NCBI GenBank assembly: GCA_030762175.1
Contig: CM060831.1
Location: 35,238,501 to 35,302,500 of the forward strand
DNA length: 64,000 bases
Direction of reading: 5' to 3'
Source of the DNA: Metallyticus violacea
Taxonomy: Eukaryota > Arthropoda > Insecta > Mantodea > Metallyticidae
The notes under the pieces: model-generated
What the model was told of the DNA's origin: nothing
Seen by the model: only the letters and a program-made list of their open reading frames with translations
Database searches by the model: none
Made by a program: the position numbers and the translations under genes
In this document: positions 24,160 to 36,799 of the stretch, in pieces
Numbering within the stretch: position 1 is the first letter of the stretch
Layout: each line of letters starts with the position of its first letter

Positions 24160-24739
24160 TGTTAAATAATTTCCGAGAGTGTGGAGGTGCCTTAGACAGG
24201 TAATTTGAGATAGCAGACGTATGGCCTACCTGTTCAAATTTTGTAGCTATGGCTATAAGTTTCTAAGACGCCAGTATACCACTGGCTAATGAAGATGCCC
24301 CTCGAAAGCATAACACACACGATAACGAAGAGAGGTTTATTGAAAGTATCACTCTGGGTTATGGCATTAGCTTTCCGAGTAAGAGGGGATTTTACTTTTT
24401 TTTGACTAGATCCTAATAGTACAGCTTTTAACCTACGATTTAAATTGTTTCAATTTATGCACTTAAATCTAACATATCAATTCATATAATTACAACCCTT
24501 GTAGTTTTTACTGCACTTACCAATTTGAATCGCGTCCTAAGTATGTGTTAGGTAAATTATGTTTTAGGCATCGTGTTAGTAGTAGGCTTATTATTGTATG
24601 TATGTTGTAATACATTCATTGTTGAGAAAGATAATAAAGCTTGAAAGCATTAACTACATTTCATTCATAATTCTTTAGTGTGTGTATCGCAACACTTCAT
24701 ATTTAAAAAAATAAATAAATAACAACATGACAAGAACTG

Positions 24740-24880
24740 AGCCCGCGCCTGCGCAACAACAGTTTTTGCGTTGTGCATTACGTCACACAAGCAGCTAAAG
24801 AGCTTCCTCTATATTTATTTGGTCGGTCTTGGCTACATAATGTAAGAAGGCGGTTATTAAATGTTCAGTGTCACAGTGTC
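24740..24880 (+). promoter_or_regulatory. Possible promoter-like cluster (weak)
   Basis: A GC-rich island in AT-rich surroundings contains GCGCCTGCGC (24745-24754, NRF1-like), ATTACGTCAC (24777-24786, a CREB/ATF-type site), TATATTTA (24810-24817) and an arthropod initiator-like TCAGTG (24865-24870). TATA-to-initiator spacing is about 55 bp, too far for a standard core promoter, and no gene was identified downstream, so this is suggestive only. Confidence 0.2.
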
Positions 24881-25154
24881 AAATGATTAGTTCGAGTTTT
24901 GTGGGATTTTTGTGACACTAAAACTTGAAAACGCTGATAACGAGCTGCAGAAAAGCGATATTTCTATGCTCGCAAGGCAGCTTTAAAGACATTTTAAACC
25001 AAATGTTCACTCTGCTTGGCTTTAACACTTCTTTATCAGTATATATTGCCAAAATGTTTAACAGCGTTTTGTTTAGTTGTGGACCAAACATTGCCAATAT
25101 CAAATTTCTTATATATTACATCACTCTCTGGAGTTATTTCGGCGTAGTTCATTA

Positions 25155-25192
25155 GCGCGCGCGCGTGCGCACACATACACACGTATATATTA
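25155..25192. repeat. Alternating purine-pyrimidine tract (GC/GT/CA/TA)
   Basis: An unbroken run of alternating purines and pyrimidines, starting GCGCGCGCGC and ending ACGTATATA. This is the kind of sequence able to form Z-DNA. Confidence 0.85.
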
Positions 25193-25759
25193 ATACTCCT
25201 CTTGCAGTACACATATGTAGAATTTTAGAATGCTATAACGTTTTCATAAAATTAGTGAGGCCTAGTGTCTGGGCCAACTATAATACAAATATACTATCTA
25301 AGTAGCCAACATAAATACTAATGAGATGAGTGTACAAACCCCCTTTATATAATTTTATTGTGATTTTCTGTTCAAATTAAATTATTGGCTAGAATTACAA
25401 AATCGTTTCGAAAGTCGATTTACGTCAACTCTCTAAGTAGAAGTACCCAAGACATGTAAGTGTGGGAATGTATTTATAGAACGTAACATGTGTAAATTAA
25501 AAGGAAAAAATGTTGTGTCTTCTTAATTATGTTAATTTTCGTTCAATGAAAATGTTAAAAGTAAAATAGCGATTATTGAAATATTCTATGTGGAAAGATT
25601 ATTTTAGTATAATCAGAAATCGCTGATTTTTGTGGTTGGTGCATTTATTTGGTATGTAGTTTGATTTTTTTAACAACAAATGTTTCTCATTTATTCTAGT
25701 TTAAAGGTTACAACCTCAGAAGCAATGACTCAAAAAGAACAAGAACTAGACTTAACGTG

Positions 25760-25915
25760 AATTCAACAGCAAGTTAATGAAGCTAGGGATGCTGTTTTGA
25801 AAAATGGTTTGTCAGTTCGAAAGGCAGTTGAACTTTTAATTTCTCTCCAACTACGGTGAGAAAGCATCTTGCTTCAGGTACCAGAGGGAAAATTAAAGGA
25901 GGGAACAGCATTTAA
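25760..25915 (+). pseudogene. Pogo/psq-like helix-turn-helix fragment
   Basis: The frame reads Q-Q-Q-V-N-E-A-R-D and AVLKNGLSVRKAVEL. After a single-base shift it continues as TTVRKHLASGTRGKIKG. The pattern (G-x-S-V-R-K-A, then a serine/threonine-rich turn before a basic helix) is that of the pipsqueak-type DNA-binding domain at the N terminus of pogo/Tigger transposases and of some host BTB proteins. A stop precedes the block and a frameshift splits it. I saw no DDE domain downstream; the next 500 bp instead contain an unrelated 149-codon minus frame. A degraded pogo-like transposon is most likely. A host exon is less likely because the frame is broken. Confidence 0.5.
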
Positions 25916-25965
25916 AACCATTAAAATAACTGGAAGTAAGTAAGCAGCTATTCAATTGTGTGATG

Positions 25966-26415
25966 TTAAGAAGCCCTGCATAAGTGATCTATAGCGGTCA
26001 AAGTAAATATTGCTATTTGTGCGTAATTGACAACATTCTTGATATGGCAGTATGTAACGGATGTTAGATAGCGCAAGAGGATTGTGAAGAAGTTTCTAAA
26101 AAAGACAAAATAGAAAAATTCATATGTCATTCTGTACAGATTCCGGCAGAAGAATTTTTCTCCAAGTATATTTTCATTTTCCTCAAAAATATTGTTTGTA
26201 ATTTTTGTAATAATAGCAATCAAGTTTAGTACGAGCATATTATAAGCCAGTGTGTTGTTTATTTCGGGATCTTGGGTATAGATTTTACCTGATACTAAGG
26301 TAATCCATAAGTTATTATTGTTAAAATATATCCAGAAAAGATTACCCAAGGATTTTGAATACATGTATACTAACCAGAAAAGAAAAATAAAATTAAATCT
26401 CCCAAAATAATACAT
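25966..26415 (-). other. 149-codon open frame, unrecognised
   Basis: This is the longest ATG-initiated frame in the window. Its composition is rich in Phe, Tyr, Ile and Asn, as expected from translating AT-rich DNA, and includes N-N-N-N from an AAT-type run. I see no motif, no convincing signal peptide and no splice context. I regard it as a chance frame but list it because of its length. Confidence 0.15.
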
Positions 26416-28639
26416 TCATAACCCATGTCAAAACATAAATTATTAAAAATCATAGCAACTTAAGTAGGGCCCCTTTGATTCACCATCCTTAGTTAACTAG
26501 TCTGTGTAGAACAGCGATTTTAGCATTGTTCCTATGACATTATCTGCGTATCTTTATTTTGCTAAAAGTAATGGCATACATTTAGTAATTTAGTTTGCAA
26601 CTTTTAAAATTTCACTTTTATCGACCTCGCTTTGTGCCACCCAAGGTCGGTAGGTCACTGTACCGATATGATTAAACGGTATAGCATAAAACAAATTGGA
26701 CACGCACACACATTCTTGTAAATCAAGAACATGCGAGATAAACTGTACCATTAATGGCTAAACGGATAAAGCTAAATTAATAAAGTAGTTTTTTCAATTT
26801 AATAGTTTTAAAATATGAGTATAAATGCATGTTTTCAAAGAGGTAGTTTGGGTAATCTTTTCATGATTTGTTTTGCATTTAATCTAAGTTTTTTACTATT
26901 TTACTTATACAGTAGACCCTTATAAATTACTTTCTAACCAAATACTCGGCAATGTTCTTTAAACAATGATCGCAATATTCGAAAGTGGTGTGGTGAAGTG
27001 AGAAGTGAAGATAAAGAGAAAAATGTTAATGCCTTATCTTGAAATAAGAATATAAATAGTTAAATAATTGAAGTCTGTAGGAATTTATGCAGTTCATTTG
27101 ATGATATCTTTGAATGTTTAGTACTGATTTCAATATTTACTAAGACATTATGTTTTTAGACAAGAAATATATTGGGCATCCACCTAAAAACCATCAACAA
27201 ATATTCTATCGAAGACGATAAAAATATTTGAATTGGGCTTACAATTAAACTTATATTATGGCATAGATTGTAACGATAGGGGTCGCTATGGAATTGGAAT
27301 ACGCGTTTATAAAAATAACAATTTATACATTGAAGACAGTGATCGGGTGTCTTCACACCTTTTGGAACATGAACTGCTTAGAACTAAAGAGAATATTTTT
27401 CTATATTTTATATGGATTAGATTGGGTTCAGTTGCGATGTTGACTAAGGTCACGACCAGGAATCGCCAGCTTCGTAGGAACGCGACATTCGTCTAAGCTA
27501 AACGCCTGTTGAAACCACACATATACAGTAGTGTCTAAGAAAGCTACTTCAGAGACGGGATTGTATTGCAACACCGCTGAAATAAATGCATGGACCTTGA
27601 AAAGTAAACATAATGTTTAAGCCGAGAACATTTCAGAACGTCCTCGTATTTCCATCCGTAGCAACGATTCCTTCAAAAATACAGCTCGGATCTTTTAAGT
27701 TAATTTCCAGCAGTTTAATACACACTGTGACTGAATTTATTAACTTTTAATTATAAAAGCATTCGTTTGAATTTTGGCACAATGAGTGTAAGAAGATAAG
27801 GAAATAATTGTAGAAATGTTTTAAAATTTAATTTCAATAGTTTCTAAGATATAACATATACCTACCAAAAAGTATGTTTGTAACAGTATCTTGTACTATT
27901 AAAATAATCAGAGAGATGTGATAATAGTCCTTTCTGCTACCTTAGTGCAATAAAAATGAATGAGTATTTGATTTAAGTTTACGTTAGTTGTACAGAACTG
28001 TATTTTAAACAATTAATCGATGAAATTTTCATAGTTTTCATTATTCTTTTTGTAGGCTAACTAACAAAGTAATAAGAAAATTCTAACTTAACTTTTATGT
28101 GTGATGCTAATACATAAATTGGAGCAAAGACACGATACTTGCTATGTATTTTATTTAAATAATATGAAGATAAAAGTGCGTGTTTCGACGATCATGTAAA
28201 TTTTTATTTTTATTTACAGATTACCATGTACCATTCCTTCCCCTACTTGTTTTCTTTAACTGCTTTCCTTTTATTTTTTTATAGTCTGTTTATCCTGAGA
28301 GCTCTTTTCTTCTTATTATTTTAAAATCGAAGTATGCTTAAATTATTTTGTCCTCTCACGTCTGATCATGAGAACTGCTCGTGGAATTCTTGAACGTAGA
28401 TTTCAATTCTTGTGTATTAAATTCTGCCATGGGTTATTCTCTTTTCTGCTATAAATGTTTTTGGATACTTTTCCCATATCAATGCATGAGAATTTGTGTT
28501 ATGGATTTGTATTCAGTTTGTAGAGTAGTGTTATACAAACCGAAATAATAAATCATCAAAGATAGTGTTTGATTCAGACAAGTTTATAGACATTTTGTTA
28601 TAGGTAGGTCAAATTGTTTTGTGCAAAAATTCAGTCCAG
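26416..28639. other. Unannotated sequence
   Basis: The 87-codon frame at 27233-27496 has normal-looking composition but no family I can name. Otherwise it is AT-rich with no repeats. Confidence 0.35.
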
Positions 28640-28689
28640 TGTTATACAAAATTTCCAGGAGGTTCGTCCAGCATTATTAACAATGGACC

Positions 28690-29250
28690 TATATACGATC
28701 GATCCAGGAAGTGGTCTACAGAAGCAATAAAAGCAATGGTGATTATGTATATACGCAAAAAATTCGTAATGAAACAACCACTGGTGTCCCGTGAACTAAA
28801 TATTTCCAGAACAAACTTAAAAAATGACCTCGGGCTGAAAGCTTACAAATGACTTACCTGTAAATTCTTCACAGAACAGAGGGCATTTGAACAAGGTGTC
28901 CATTGCGGAGTTACACAGAAAATGGACAAAGAAGAATTTCTTCAGTGATGACAGATTGTTTACTACTGAGGACGCTTTCAACCTATGTCAATAATCTTAA
29001 GTAGCAGCCTTCTTCTTTTTCAGAATTGGATCGTACCAGTTCATAAGGATCGAACAAACCCCAGCAGTAGTTTTGACAGAAATGTGCTAGATTTCGTTTG
29101 TCCAGATCTGAACCCTCTAGGCTAAAGTTGAGACCTCTGGTTTAGGACATCGTAACCATGTCCTCTTATGTACACAGTGGGATATTTCCTTGTAATTACT
29201 TTATACAGTGATCTAAAAACTGGATGCGAGATAAAGATGGCCATTTTGAA
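28690..29250 (+). pseudogene. Tc1/mariner-type transposase relic
   Basis: Blocks run in order along the plus strand. Q-P-L-V-S-R-E-L-N-I-S-R-T and LKNDLGLKAYK (about 28778-28850) form the second half of the paired-type helix-turn-helix. FFSDDRLFTTEDAFN (about 28936-28980) corresponds to the strand with the first catalytic Asp (family form F-T-D-E-x-x-F). A D-S-A-P-A-H-K-like region around 29020-29060 is badly decayed. FVCPDLNPLG (about 29095-29122) matches S-P-D-L-N-P, the third catalytic region, with the intervening E-W-P-P-Y deleted. Several frameshifts separate the blocks. No terminal inverted repeats were found. It is an inactive and ancient copy of a family that differs from the mariner-type copies elsewhere in the window. 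Confidence 0.78.
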
Positions 29251-29259
29251 AGTTCACAG

Positions 29260-29737
29260 CATTTGCCATAAGACTAGACATAACGTCTTCAGCTGTATTG
29301 CTATGCAGGCTTAAGAGTAGAGTACGAAGACAAGGCAGCGACTTTCGTAAGTTTAAAGCCCCTCAGGGGTAGAACACCCCAGTTCCATCAGACCGAGGAG
29401 AGATGAAGCGTTCCCCTTCGCGGTTTTACTGATTAAGGAACCCAGAAATGTTTTCTCTTGGCAACTAATTGGCTCCATGTTTCGTATAGGGCAACTCTAC
29501 AAAATAATAATGAAAATGCATACTTGTATGTCATGGAAAGAATATAGCAACTCTACTGCCCCTGGGCCCAATTGCCAATGTGGGTTTTGCACAAACCTCG
29601 ATTTCTTGTTAACTGCGTGGCTTCGGGCTTTTAAAACTTTCCTTTGTCAATTTATTGCTATCCTTCTCAAACTTTCCTTTTATTAGTATTATTATTCTCA
29701 GATCACGCGTTTGGAACCTTGCAAACTTCTCTGGCTT

Positions 29738-29740
<3 letters not shown>
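29260..29740. other. Unannotated sequence
   Basis: Nothing was recognised between the transposase relic and the CT repeat. Confidence 0.35.

Positions 29741-29789
<49 letters not shown>
29740..29789. repeat. (CT)n microsatellite
   Basis: A perfect CT dinucleotide run of about 25 units. Confidence 0.97.
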
Positions 29790-29790
<1 letters not shown>

Positions 29791-29791
<1 letters not shown>

Positions 29792-30463
29792 ACAAAATTC
29801 TGTAATTTATTGACTATTTTATTTTGTTCACATTTTTTCCCCAATTACCTCTTATGAATAATACTAGGTTTTGTATTCGCAGCTTAAATAATCGTTTATG
29901 TTTATTTCCAAATTTGTAAATTTAAAATGAAATTCATAGACTTTCATATTACATACAGTATATTAGAGAACGACGTAATGCAATAACGTATTAAAAAGCA
30001 AACAAAAGCACAATGAATTTAATCAAACATGAATTACTAAAGAATTAAAATGTAAAAATAATAGGGAAAATACACAAAAATGTGTGTTATTAAAACAATA
30101 TAATATTATACCAATAATTACCTAGAATGAATGACCTTCAGTAGTCTTTGAGTGTTTTCTTTCTCTGACAAGATTTAAAAGTAACATAAAATTGTGTTTG
30201 TAGACATATTTCATTGCTATAAATAGATATGAGCGTAATTAGTGTTAAAATTAAAGTTTTTCTCGGACTAGTGAAATATTGTTTAACTCCTTGTTGTATT
30301 TAATTGACTAGATGCGCTTAACTTCTTTATAATATTATTCAAGCCGATAAGTGTCTAGGCCTAAACATGTCGAATTATATGTGATAAGCTAATACTTTTA
30401 TAAATGTAATTATGCTAATATGTGCAAAATTAAGCTGATGAGTATTTAAGTATTTTTACGTAT
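29791..30463. other. AT-rich leader to a tandem repeat
   Basis: The part from about 30300 (T-T-G-A-C-T-A-G) may be a further, badly diverged unit of the tandem repeat that follows. Confidence 0.3.
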
Positions 30464-30800
30464 TTAACTAGGTTATTGCATTTATGCATATTGACGTGTT
30501 TTTAGCTAGGTGAAACATATATTATTAACTTAATATTTAAAATTACGTTTACATATATTTAATCAATTTTGCATATTTGCATATTTAATTAGTTGATGAG
30601 TGGATTAACGTGTTTTAGTTAGATGAAATGTATTTAATTAAGCTAATATTTAAAAATAAATTGAGATATATTTAATTAGTTTGACATATTTAACTAGGTT
30701 GATGAGTATCTAACTAGAATGACGTGTTTTTAATTAGGTGAAATGTATTCAGTTAAGTAAACCGGCATGTAAATATGTGTAAAATTAATTCGCCCAGTAT
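30464..30800. repeat. Degenerate tandem repeat, three units of 105-121 bp
   Basis: Units begin at 30464, 30585 and 30690 with TTAACTAGGTT, TTAATTAGTTG and TTAACTAGGTT. Each continues with a G-A-C/A-C-G-T-G-T-T-T-T motif, then T-A-G-G/A-T-G-A-A-A and a variable AT-rich half. Copies are clearly related but diverged, with indels. Confidence 0.7.
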
Positions 30801-33800
30801 TTAAATTAAATTGATTTATTTAATTCTACGTGAACAAGTATTCACTGGTTACCTGGTTTCTTTTTTAAGTATTTTGTTGCAAATGTCATTGTATTTTCAT
30901 ATTCTTCTAATAGTAGACGTACCGACAATTTGTTGCACATTTTTGAAAAGCAAAATAAGTTTATATGTTACTCTAATAGGTAAAATCATGAAAAAAGTAC
31001 CGCATTTAAAATTCTTAGGTAAATCGTATTTGACAGCTCATATACCAGAGAGGAGGAAGATAATTTGGACACACACACAAGTGAAATCTTTCCATTATCA
31101 ATAATCAATAGAAAAACTACAATTAGGGATAAAGTTTACTGAAGTTCCACTTTTCCCACTTCGACCTGAAATAAAAAGAGCAGAAGAAGATGCAAATGAA
31201 ACGACGTGGAGTAGAATGCTCATAGTTTTGAGCACGATTAATGTGCTGGATTTGATAGAGTTGAACACAATGCAGAGTATGAACACGAGAAATGCTATTG
31301 ATCAAAAATCTTGTCTAAATCATGTCATTTACTTTTCGCAAATGTTTAGGTGGTAATAGCACAAACATTGTACATGTTTTATGTAAGACAAGAAAACTGA
31401 TAGTTGCAAGAATAATTATTTTGATATTACACAATCGTTTTAAAGGAATTTAAAAGTTGAAAATTTATAATATTTTACTTGTAATTCTAAATAAAGTGAA
31501 AAAGGAGAAGGGTTTTCTTCTTCAAAAATAATGAAAGAGGAACACTTTTAAATAAACCTGAAAAGGACTTAGTTGTAATTCATTAAATACATAGCAAACT
31601 CAGAAATTGATTTTAGAGATGGGATGTTGAAAAGTGAGGAAGAATAAATTAAAAAGAAAATTTTACACATGAAAGTTACATAAACTGGAATGAGCCTGTG
31701 ATGCCTGTTAATGCTGAATCAAAATAGCACTCATGAAAGAGGCACAGACATTTAGAACATAAAATACCTGTGGTATAAAACCATCTCCTGGATGTCTTTG
31801 TGTCGACGGGCATTAATTTAATACTGCGTGTTAAAGAGGCGATTATGGAAATCGGTTCAAAACAAAAAGAGAGCATTGTTGACACTGTGTTATTTTCCCA
31901 AGGCCCAAAGGTGAATATTGCCATAGCTCTGCCGAAAAATATGTTACGACTGTAAAAGTGCCATTAACAGTGCGCCACTATCACTTCCCAGAGGTGGGTT
32001 ACTTATGCAGCACTTCCTTCCGCTAGCTCGGGAGCTATTTCATCTCGGCGACACAGTTATTCGGCCTGGCCTTGGGAGCGGTTGCTACTTGGGTGCTCAC
32101 TGGAAACTTCTATCTGATTTGCTGAATGTGAGATAGCCTGTTTCGCAAGTCAAAATTCTAATTCTCGTTTAGATAACCACCTTTTCTAACTTCTGTTTAA
32201 CATAAATAAACGTTTCCTTTAGAATATCCCTAATAAAATTTTTTTTTGTGTAATGTATATTATTGTATGAATTCTTTTTAAGCTTTGGATGTGGAAGAAA
32301 TCTTACCTTCGTGCATTTATTGTATATCGGCCGCTCTTTATCAGGGGAATATTTCGAACTTTTATTCAAATCATTCGTGGCCTTTCTTGTAAGTATTGAA
32401 TGCAAATGCAAGTTAGTTTTAACATGTATTCGGGAGGTACGCTGCAGCGTTTACTGGAAAGTTAATAAATCTTATTACCGGCCATCATTTGTTGGTGTAA
32501 TTTCTTAAACGCACCCTTTCATTTCTTTACATGTACTAAAGAAGTCTTCTAGGGTCAGGAGGCACTTCCAAGTGCAGTCATCGGTACTATTACACACTAA
32601 TCAGTATTATGGGGAGGGGGAAAGATGGCCAGCTAAAGGAAGCGTGGCTCATGATGATAATGAGGTGAAAGAAAGGGGCATAAAGTGACCCAAAGGATTC
32701 GCGACAGACTTCTATGACTTGAAATGAAATACAACCTGATTCACAGACTTAGTAATTATTTGACACTGATAGTGAATATGAGCAAATGTATCAGCAAGTC
32801 AATTCACAGCATAAATTTTGTTTATATATTCATTTAATTAAACTTTTTGACTCTTAACTAATTACTTTTCGGACATTCATGAATTTATAGGGCGGCCGAA
32901 TGGTATAAAATTGTTATCAAGTAACCCTTTTTCTCAATAGGGACATATCAGTGGTAGGAATGAAATGTAGAATTGATAAATGGTCGAGGATATCCTCATT
33001 TAGCTAAGCAATTGAAGAGAAACTACCCCACCAAACCACATATTCATATTCTCTTCACAAGGAACAAAATACTCATTGCTAACGTAATCAAAACCTAGCA
33101 TGAATTACTTTTTACTTTGCGTTATCCCTTTTGTTTGTCTTTATTACAAAAAGCATAAAATACTCAGGGGTACGCAGTTCACTCTTGGAAGCCAGCTCTA
33201 ATTATGCAATCATAACAGGGTAATATTACTTACTATTGGACCGCTTGTAATCCAAGGGCGTACCTGCAAACAAAACAAATAACATGTCTAATTAAAGCTG
33301 CACATTTTAGCACTTTAGCAGCAATCTCCCTTTTCCCTCTGTAATAAAGTGCTCACAATTTCTGTTGAGAGAAAGAATACAAAATAAAAGGTTGGTATTT
33401 TTTTTAACCCAAGTAAGAATGCTTTACATGGCAGGCGAAAAACCTCTACATAGAAGGAAAAATACACAATTGAAAAGGCCTGAAGAAAGAGATAACATGC
33501 AACAGTGAACAGTATGATAATATTTACATAATAGAGAAATGATAATAAAGTTGATATTTCGGTATTTACATTTATGATACTTTCTATAAAATATTGTTTA
33601 GACATCTTATACTAAAATTAGTTCATTTAACAATGAATACTCCGATTAAAAACTGAATTTTGTAACAATCATTCTATAAACTTTTTATAACACTCCAGTT
33701 TAATTCGGATAGTTATTAATACATGGAAGCGGATACAAATTGCATGAAATTTCTTAAACTGGTTTCTAAGATTTATTTGCATGAATAACAATATTTGCAA

Positions 33801-35212
33801 CCCTGGAAACATGTCAGGTTGGTATAAAATCAATTACAGCTATTCCAATCATTAAATACCCCCCAATTGCATATTATAGTTCCTTTCAACGCGAGAAAAT
33901 CAACATTTTAAACAACAATATAGTATAATATATAAATAATTTACTAATAATAACAAACAACATATAAACTTGTGTTTTTATCCTTACAAATGCGTTAAAA
34001 ACAGTGATCATTACCTCTGCCATATTGATAACATCCAGAAATTTAGATATCTTTCCTTACATGTTCCTTCCAGTGAAAAACAAGCAAAGATTTCTATGAA
34101 ACAAGGAATGTTTTGGAATTACTTGAATACATTTAATTTATAGTTACTAATTTGTTTTTAAATATATCGAGATGTCTAAAAATTGCGTATGGGGCTCACA
34201 TTATGCCACTTTAAACAATTATATCATAAATTACTATTGTGACCTTACACGAAAAATTACCGTTTTATGAATATGGAACTCTTACTAAAATGCGCTTTTA
34301 TGTATTAAAAAAAACTGCATGGAGAGTTTAATAGATACTGCCGGATCAGGTATCAGTGCTTAATGAAGAGAGAATTACACTGACTGTGCAAGCTGGGTAG
34401 TTAAAAATCCCGTACAAATTGAAACGGGAAAACGGGGGTACGATTACAAGAGCGTTAAACCAGTAAATGCATTTCAACAAATGTCACTTATAGTGAAGTG
34501 CTTGAGTTGGTACAAAAACTAATTAATGAAACTACAACAAACATATTCTGTATAAATTGATAGTGGACATAAGGTACACTTGCACAACTGGGGTATACCT
34601 GCTGCCTCTCTACAACTGTATCCTTAAAGAAATGCTGCTTTGGCTGTTGGTAAAACAAGTGGTTTCCACATAACTGCGCGCTAGCACACTTCAGTCACGA
34701 CATGAGGGATTAACTGAAAGCCCGCCCTTGGGGATCGATGACTAGGCCAAGGTGGACTCGTTGCTGACCTTCGAAACCCTCATATTTAAGGGGAGATGAA
34801 AACGCTACTCCGCCAATCACGACCCATTTATCTCAGAACCTATTAAAGTTATCAGAGCGAAAGTTTTTATAATACAGGTGCATGCTTTTTAAGTTTACTG
34901 ATTTACTTTTAAAAGACAATATTTCTTATAAAAGAAGATAGCATTTTTCTCTTATTTATATGACTTCTAAACAAAATGCATTGCTAAATTATTTTGTTAT
35001 AAATTAATTAATCAGCAGATTATCACCAAACAAGATCCACAATATCAGTAATTTAATTGTGTTGTTACCTTAAAGTTTTTTTTTTTAACCTATGTTTCGT
35101 AGTTTCTGAAAAAAAAAAATGGATCATTTATATTTCAAAGCGTTATTTGCAGAAAAGTTGGTTTAAATCTGTTTTCTTTCAAAACTCACATACATTTGAT
35201 TGGAGATACAAT
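30801..35212. other. Unannotated sequence
   Basis: There is no recognisable coding relic across 4.4 kb. Short frames (for example 30811-31104, 31676-31924 and 33315-33605) lack family features. Around 34560-34830 the base composition is more even, but I cannot assign it. Confidence 0.35.
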
Positions 35213-35900
35213 CAGAATTCTCTTGGTATGTAATCCTGGTCTTTTTCAACATCCTCCTCTTGAAAACTGGCTCTTCATCTTAGAGATTTGGCCTATTTTG
35301 TCATGTTTTCCATGGCCAGTTGTGCTTTGTTCACTCTTAGTTGATTAAGTTGTTGTAGTATGACTGCAGTGCTCGTTTTACTCCTAATTAAAATTTTCCC
35401 TTCCCACAAATGTACACAAGACCATACGATATTGTTGAAAGATTCGTTTACATTTTGTGTGACACCTAACAAGCAGCTGTGAATGTGTTCGGTTATTGTA
35501 CACTGGCTTTATAGCTGCATCAATTGGCTTTTTGTGATGATACTCGTCAACAGTACTAGCAACTTCTGCTTAGGTACTTGCACCATTCATTTGAACGCAT
35601 GTGGAGTGGTTTAGAATCTGTACAAACACAAGAAGAAAATTGACCCATATTGCTCTCATCATTTTTATTAAATCACCCATATTATCTCTAATTTCTTTAT
35701 CGCAGTAGCACTGTAATTTATCTGTGGTGGCATCAGTGAGTCCATCCCGATAGTCTTTCCATCAGATAGTTGTGTTTTGCTTAACTGTTGTTTAGTTTTC
35801 TCATCTTTTACCTAACCTTCTCTGTATATGCGCCATACTTCCAGTATTTTACTGGAGTGTCTCCGTATGCCTTACTATCACACACGCACTCGCACTCTCA

Positions 35901-35938
<38 letters not shown>

Positions 35939-36690
35939 CCTAGAAATTCATCATAAACTGGCACCATTCTTCTGTTCTGAGCACTGGAAAATATTGGTAG
36001 CAGCTGCAGCCTCCATGTTTCCATCAAAAGTTTTCCTACACTTTTCACTGTGTTGTTTATTAAATTTTTGTTTTAGTACTAAATATGTCTTCATCTAGCA
36101 CTTTACTTGTATCAGCACTTGTTGCACCAGTACACGATTATTACACTTGAAACTCCCTTTCTGCCAAGCTTCTTTAAAACTTATTGCAATATCTCTATTG
36201 CCATCATTTGCATTTACAGTTTCTTACACAGTCTCTTTCAGAGTTGTCACATGTTAATGATTTCACAGTCTCACCTACATATGCAGTGTATTTTTAAACA
36301 TATGTAGGGGATGTGGCTGTATTTAAAAGGCCACATAACATTTTTACAGCTGAAAATCCCTTGGCTATACATCTAATTCCATAAAAATATCTTATATTAG
36401 TTTCGAATAATTCAGTATTTTTGAATTTGTCTGATATCAAAAAACCTTGAAACATCTCACAGTTTATACATTGAACATTCAAAGAAGAGATGAAACATTT
36501 TTCTTATTAATATTTTCAGTTAATATGATTTGATTCGCACTTAAATTGCAACTAACACTATCGCACAATATATCTAAATCTATAATTATATTTAAATTTT
36601 TCATTATGGAGCATATTATATTTATATTTTCTGATATTTTATTTTTTCTTGGAGCTGGTAGAACGAGATTTACCGGGCAAATTTTCATAA
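35213..36690 (-). pseudogene. Mutator-like transposase pseudogene, near full length
   Basis: From right to left the frame follows the multi-copy 'mutator-like transposase' family of arthropods. N-terminal block: FETNIRYFYGIRCIAKG with C-G-L-L-N (about 36310-36440). Next is W-Q-K-G-S-F (about 36170-36190), matching the family Y-D-G-T-W-Q-K-R-G segment with its first residues changed. Then HSEKCRKTFDGNMEAAAATN (about 35995-36055), YDEFLGKG followed by DSKAYGDTPVKYW (about 35830-35960), LSDGKTIG (about 35745-35770) and VTQNVNESFNNIVW (about 35421-35464). It ends DYIPREF and a stop at 35213-35215, like the family C terminus. Frameshifts and stops break it throughout. A (TG)n array splits the G-D-G-D-S catalytic region and puts the two halves out of frame. 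The terminal inverted repeats were not found. The family name is from memory; the block order makes the call firm. Confidence 0.85.
35880..35933. repeat. (CA)n microsatellite inside the transposase relic
   Basis: CA repeats with interruptions (CACTCG, CATACA). They lie where the transposase relic should encode G-D-G-D-S. Confidence 0.95.
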
Positions 36691-36799
36691 TCTGTTAATG
36701 TCTTTCTTCATTGTACATGTAAACATTTGTTCTATAATATCTGTATTCCTTGTTTATGCGCATCTTAAACACACTTTTTGGCTTAATCATTGCAGAAGC

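Noticed and set aside
25966..26415. 149-codon frame as a gene
   Set aside because: AT-driven composition, no motif, no splice or start context, and it lies among transposon debris.
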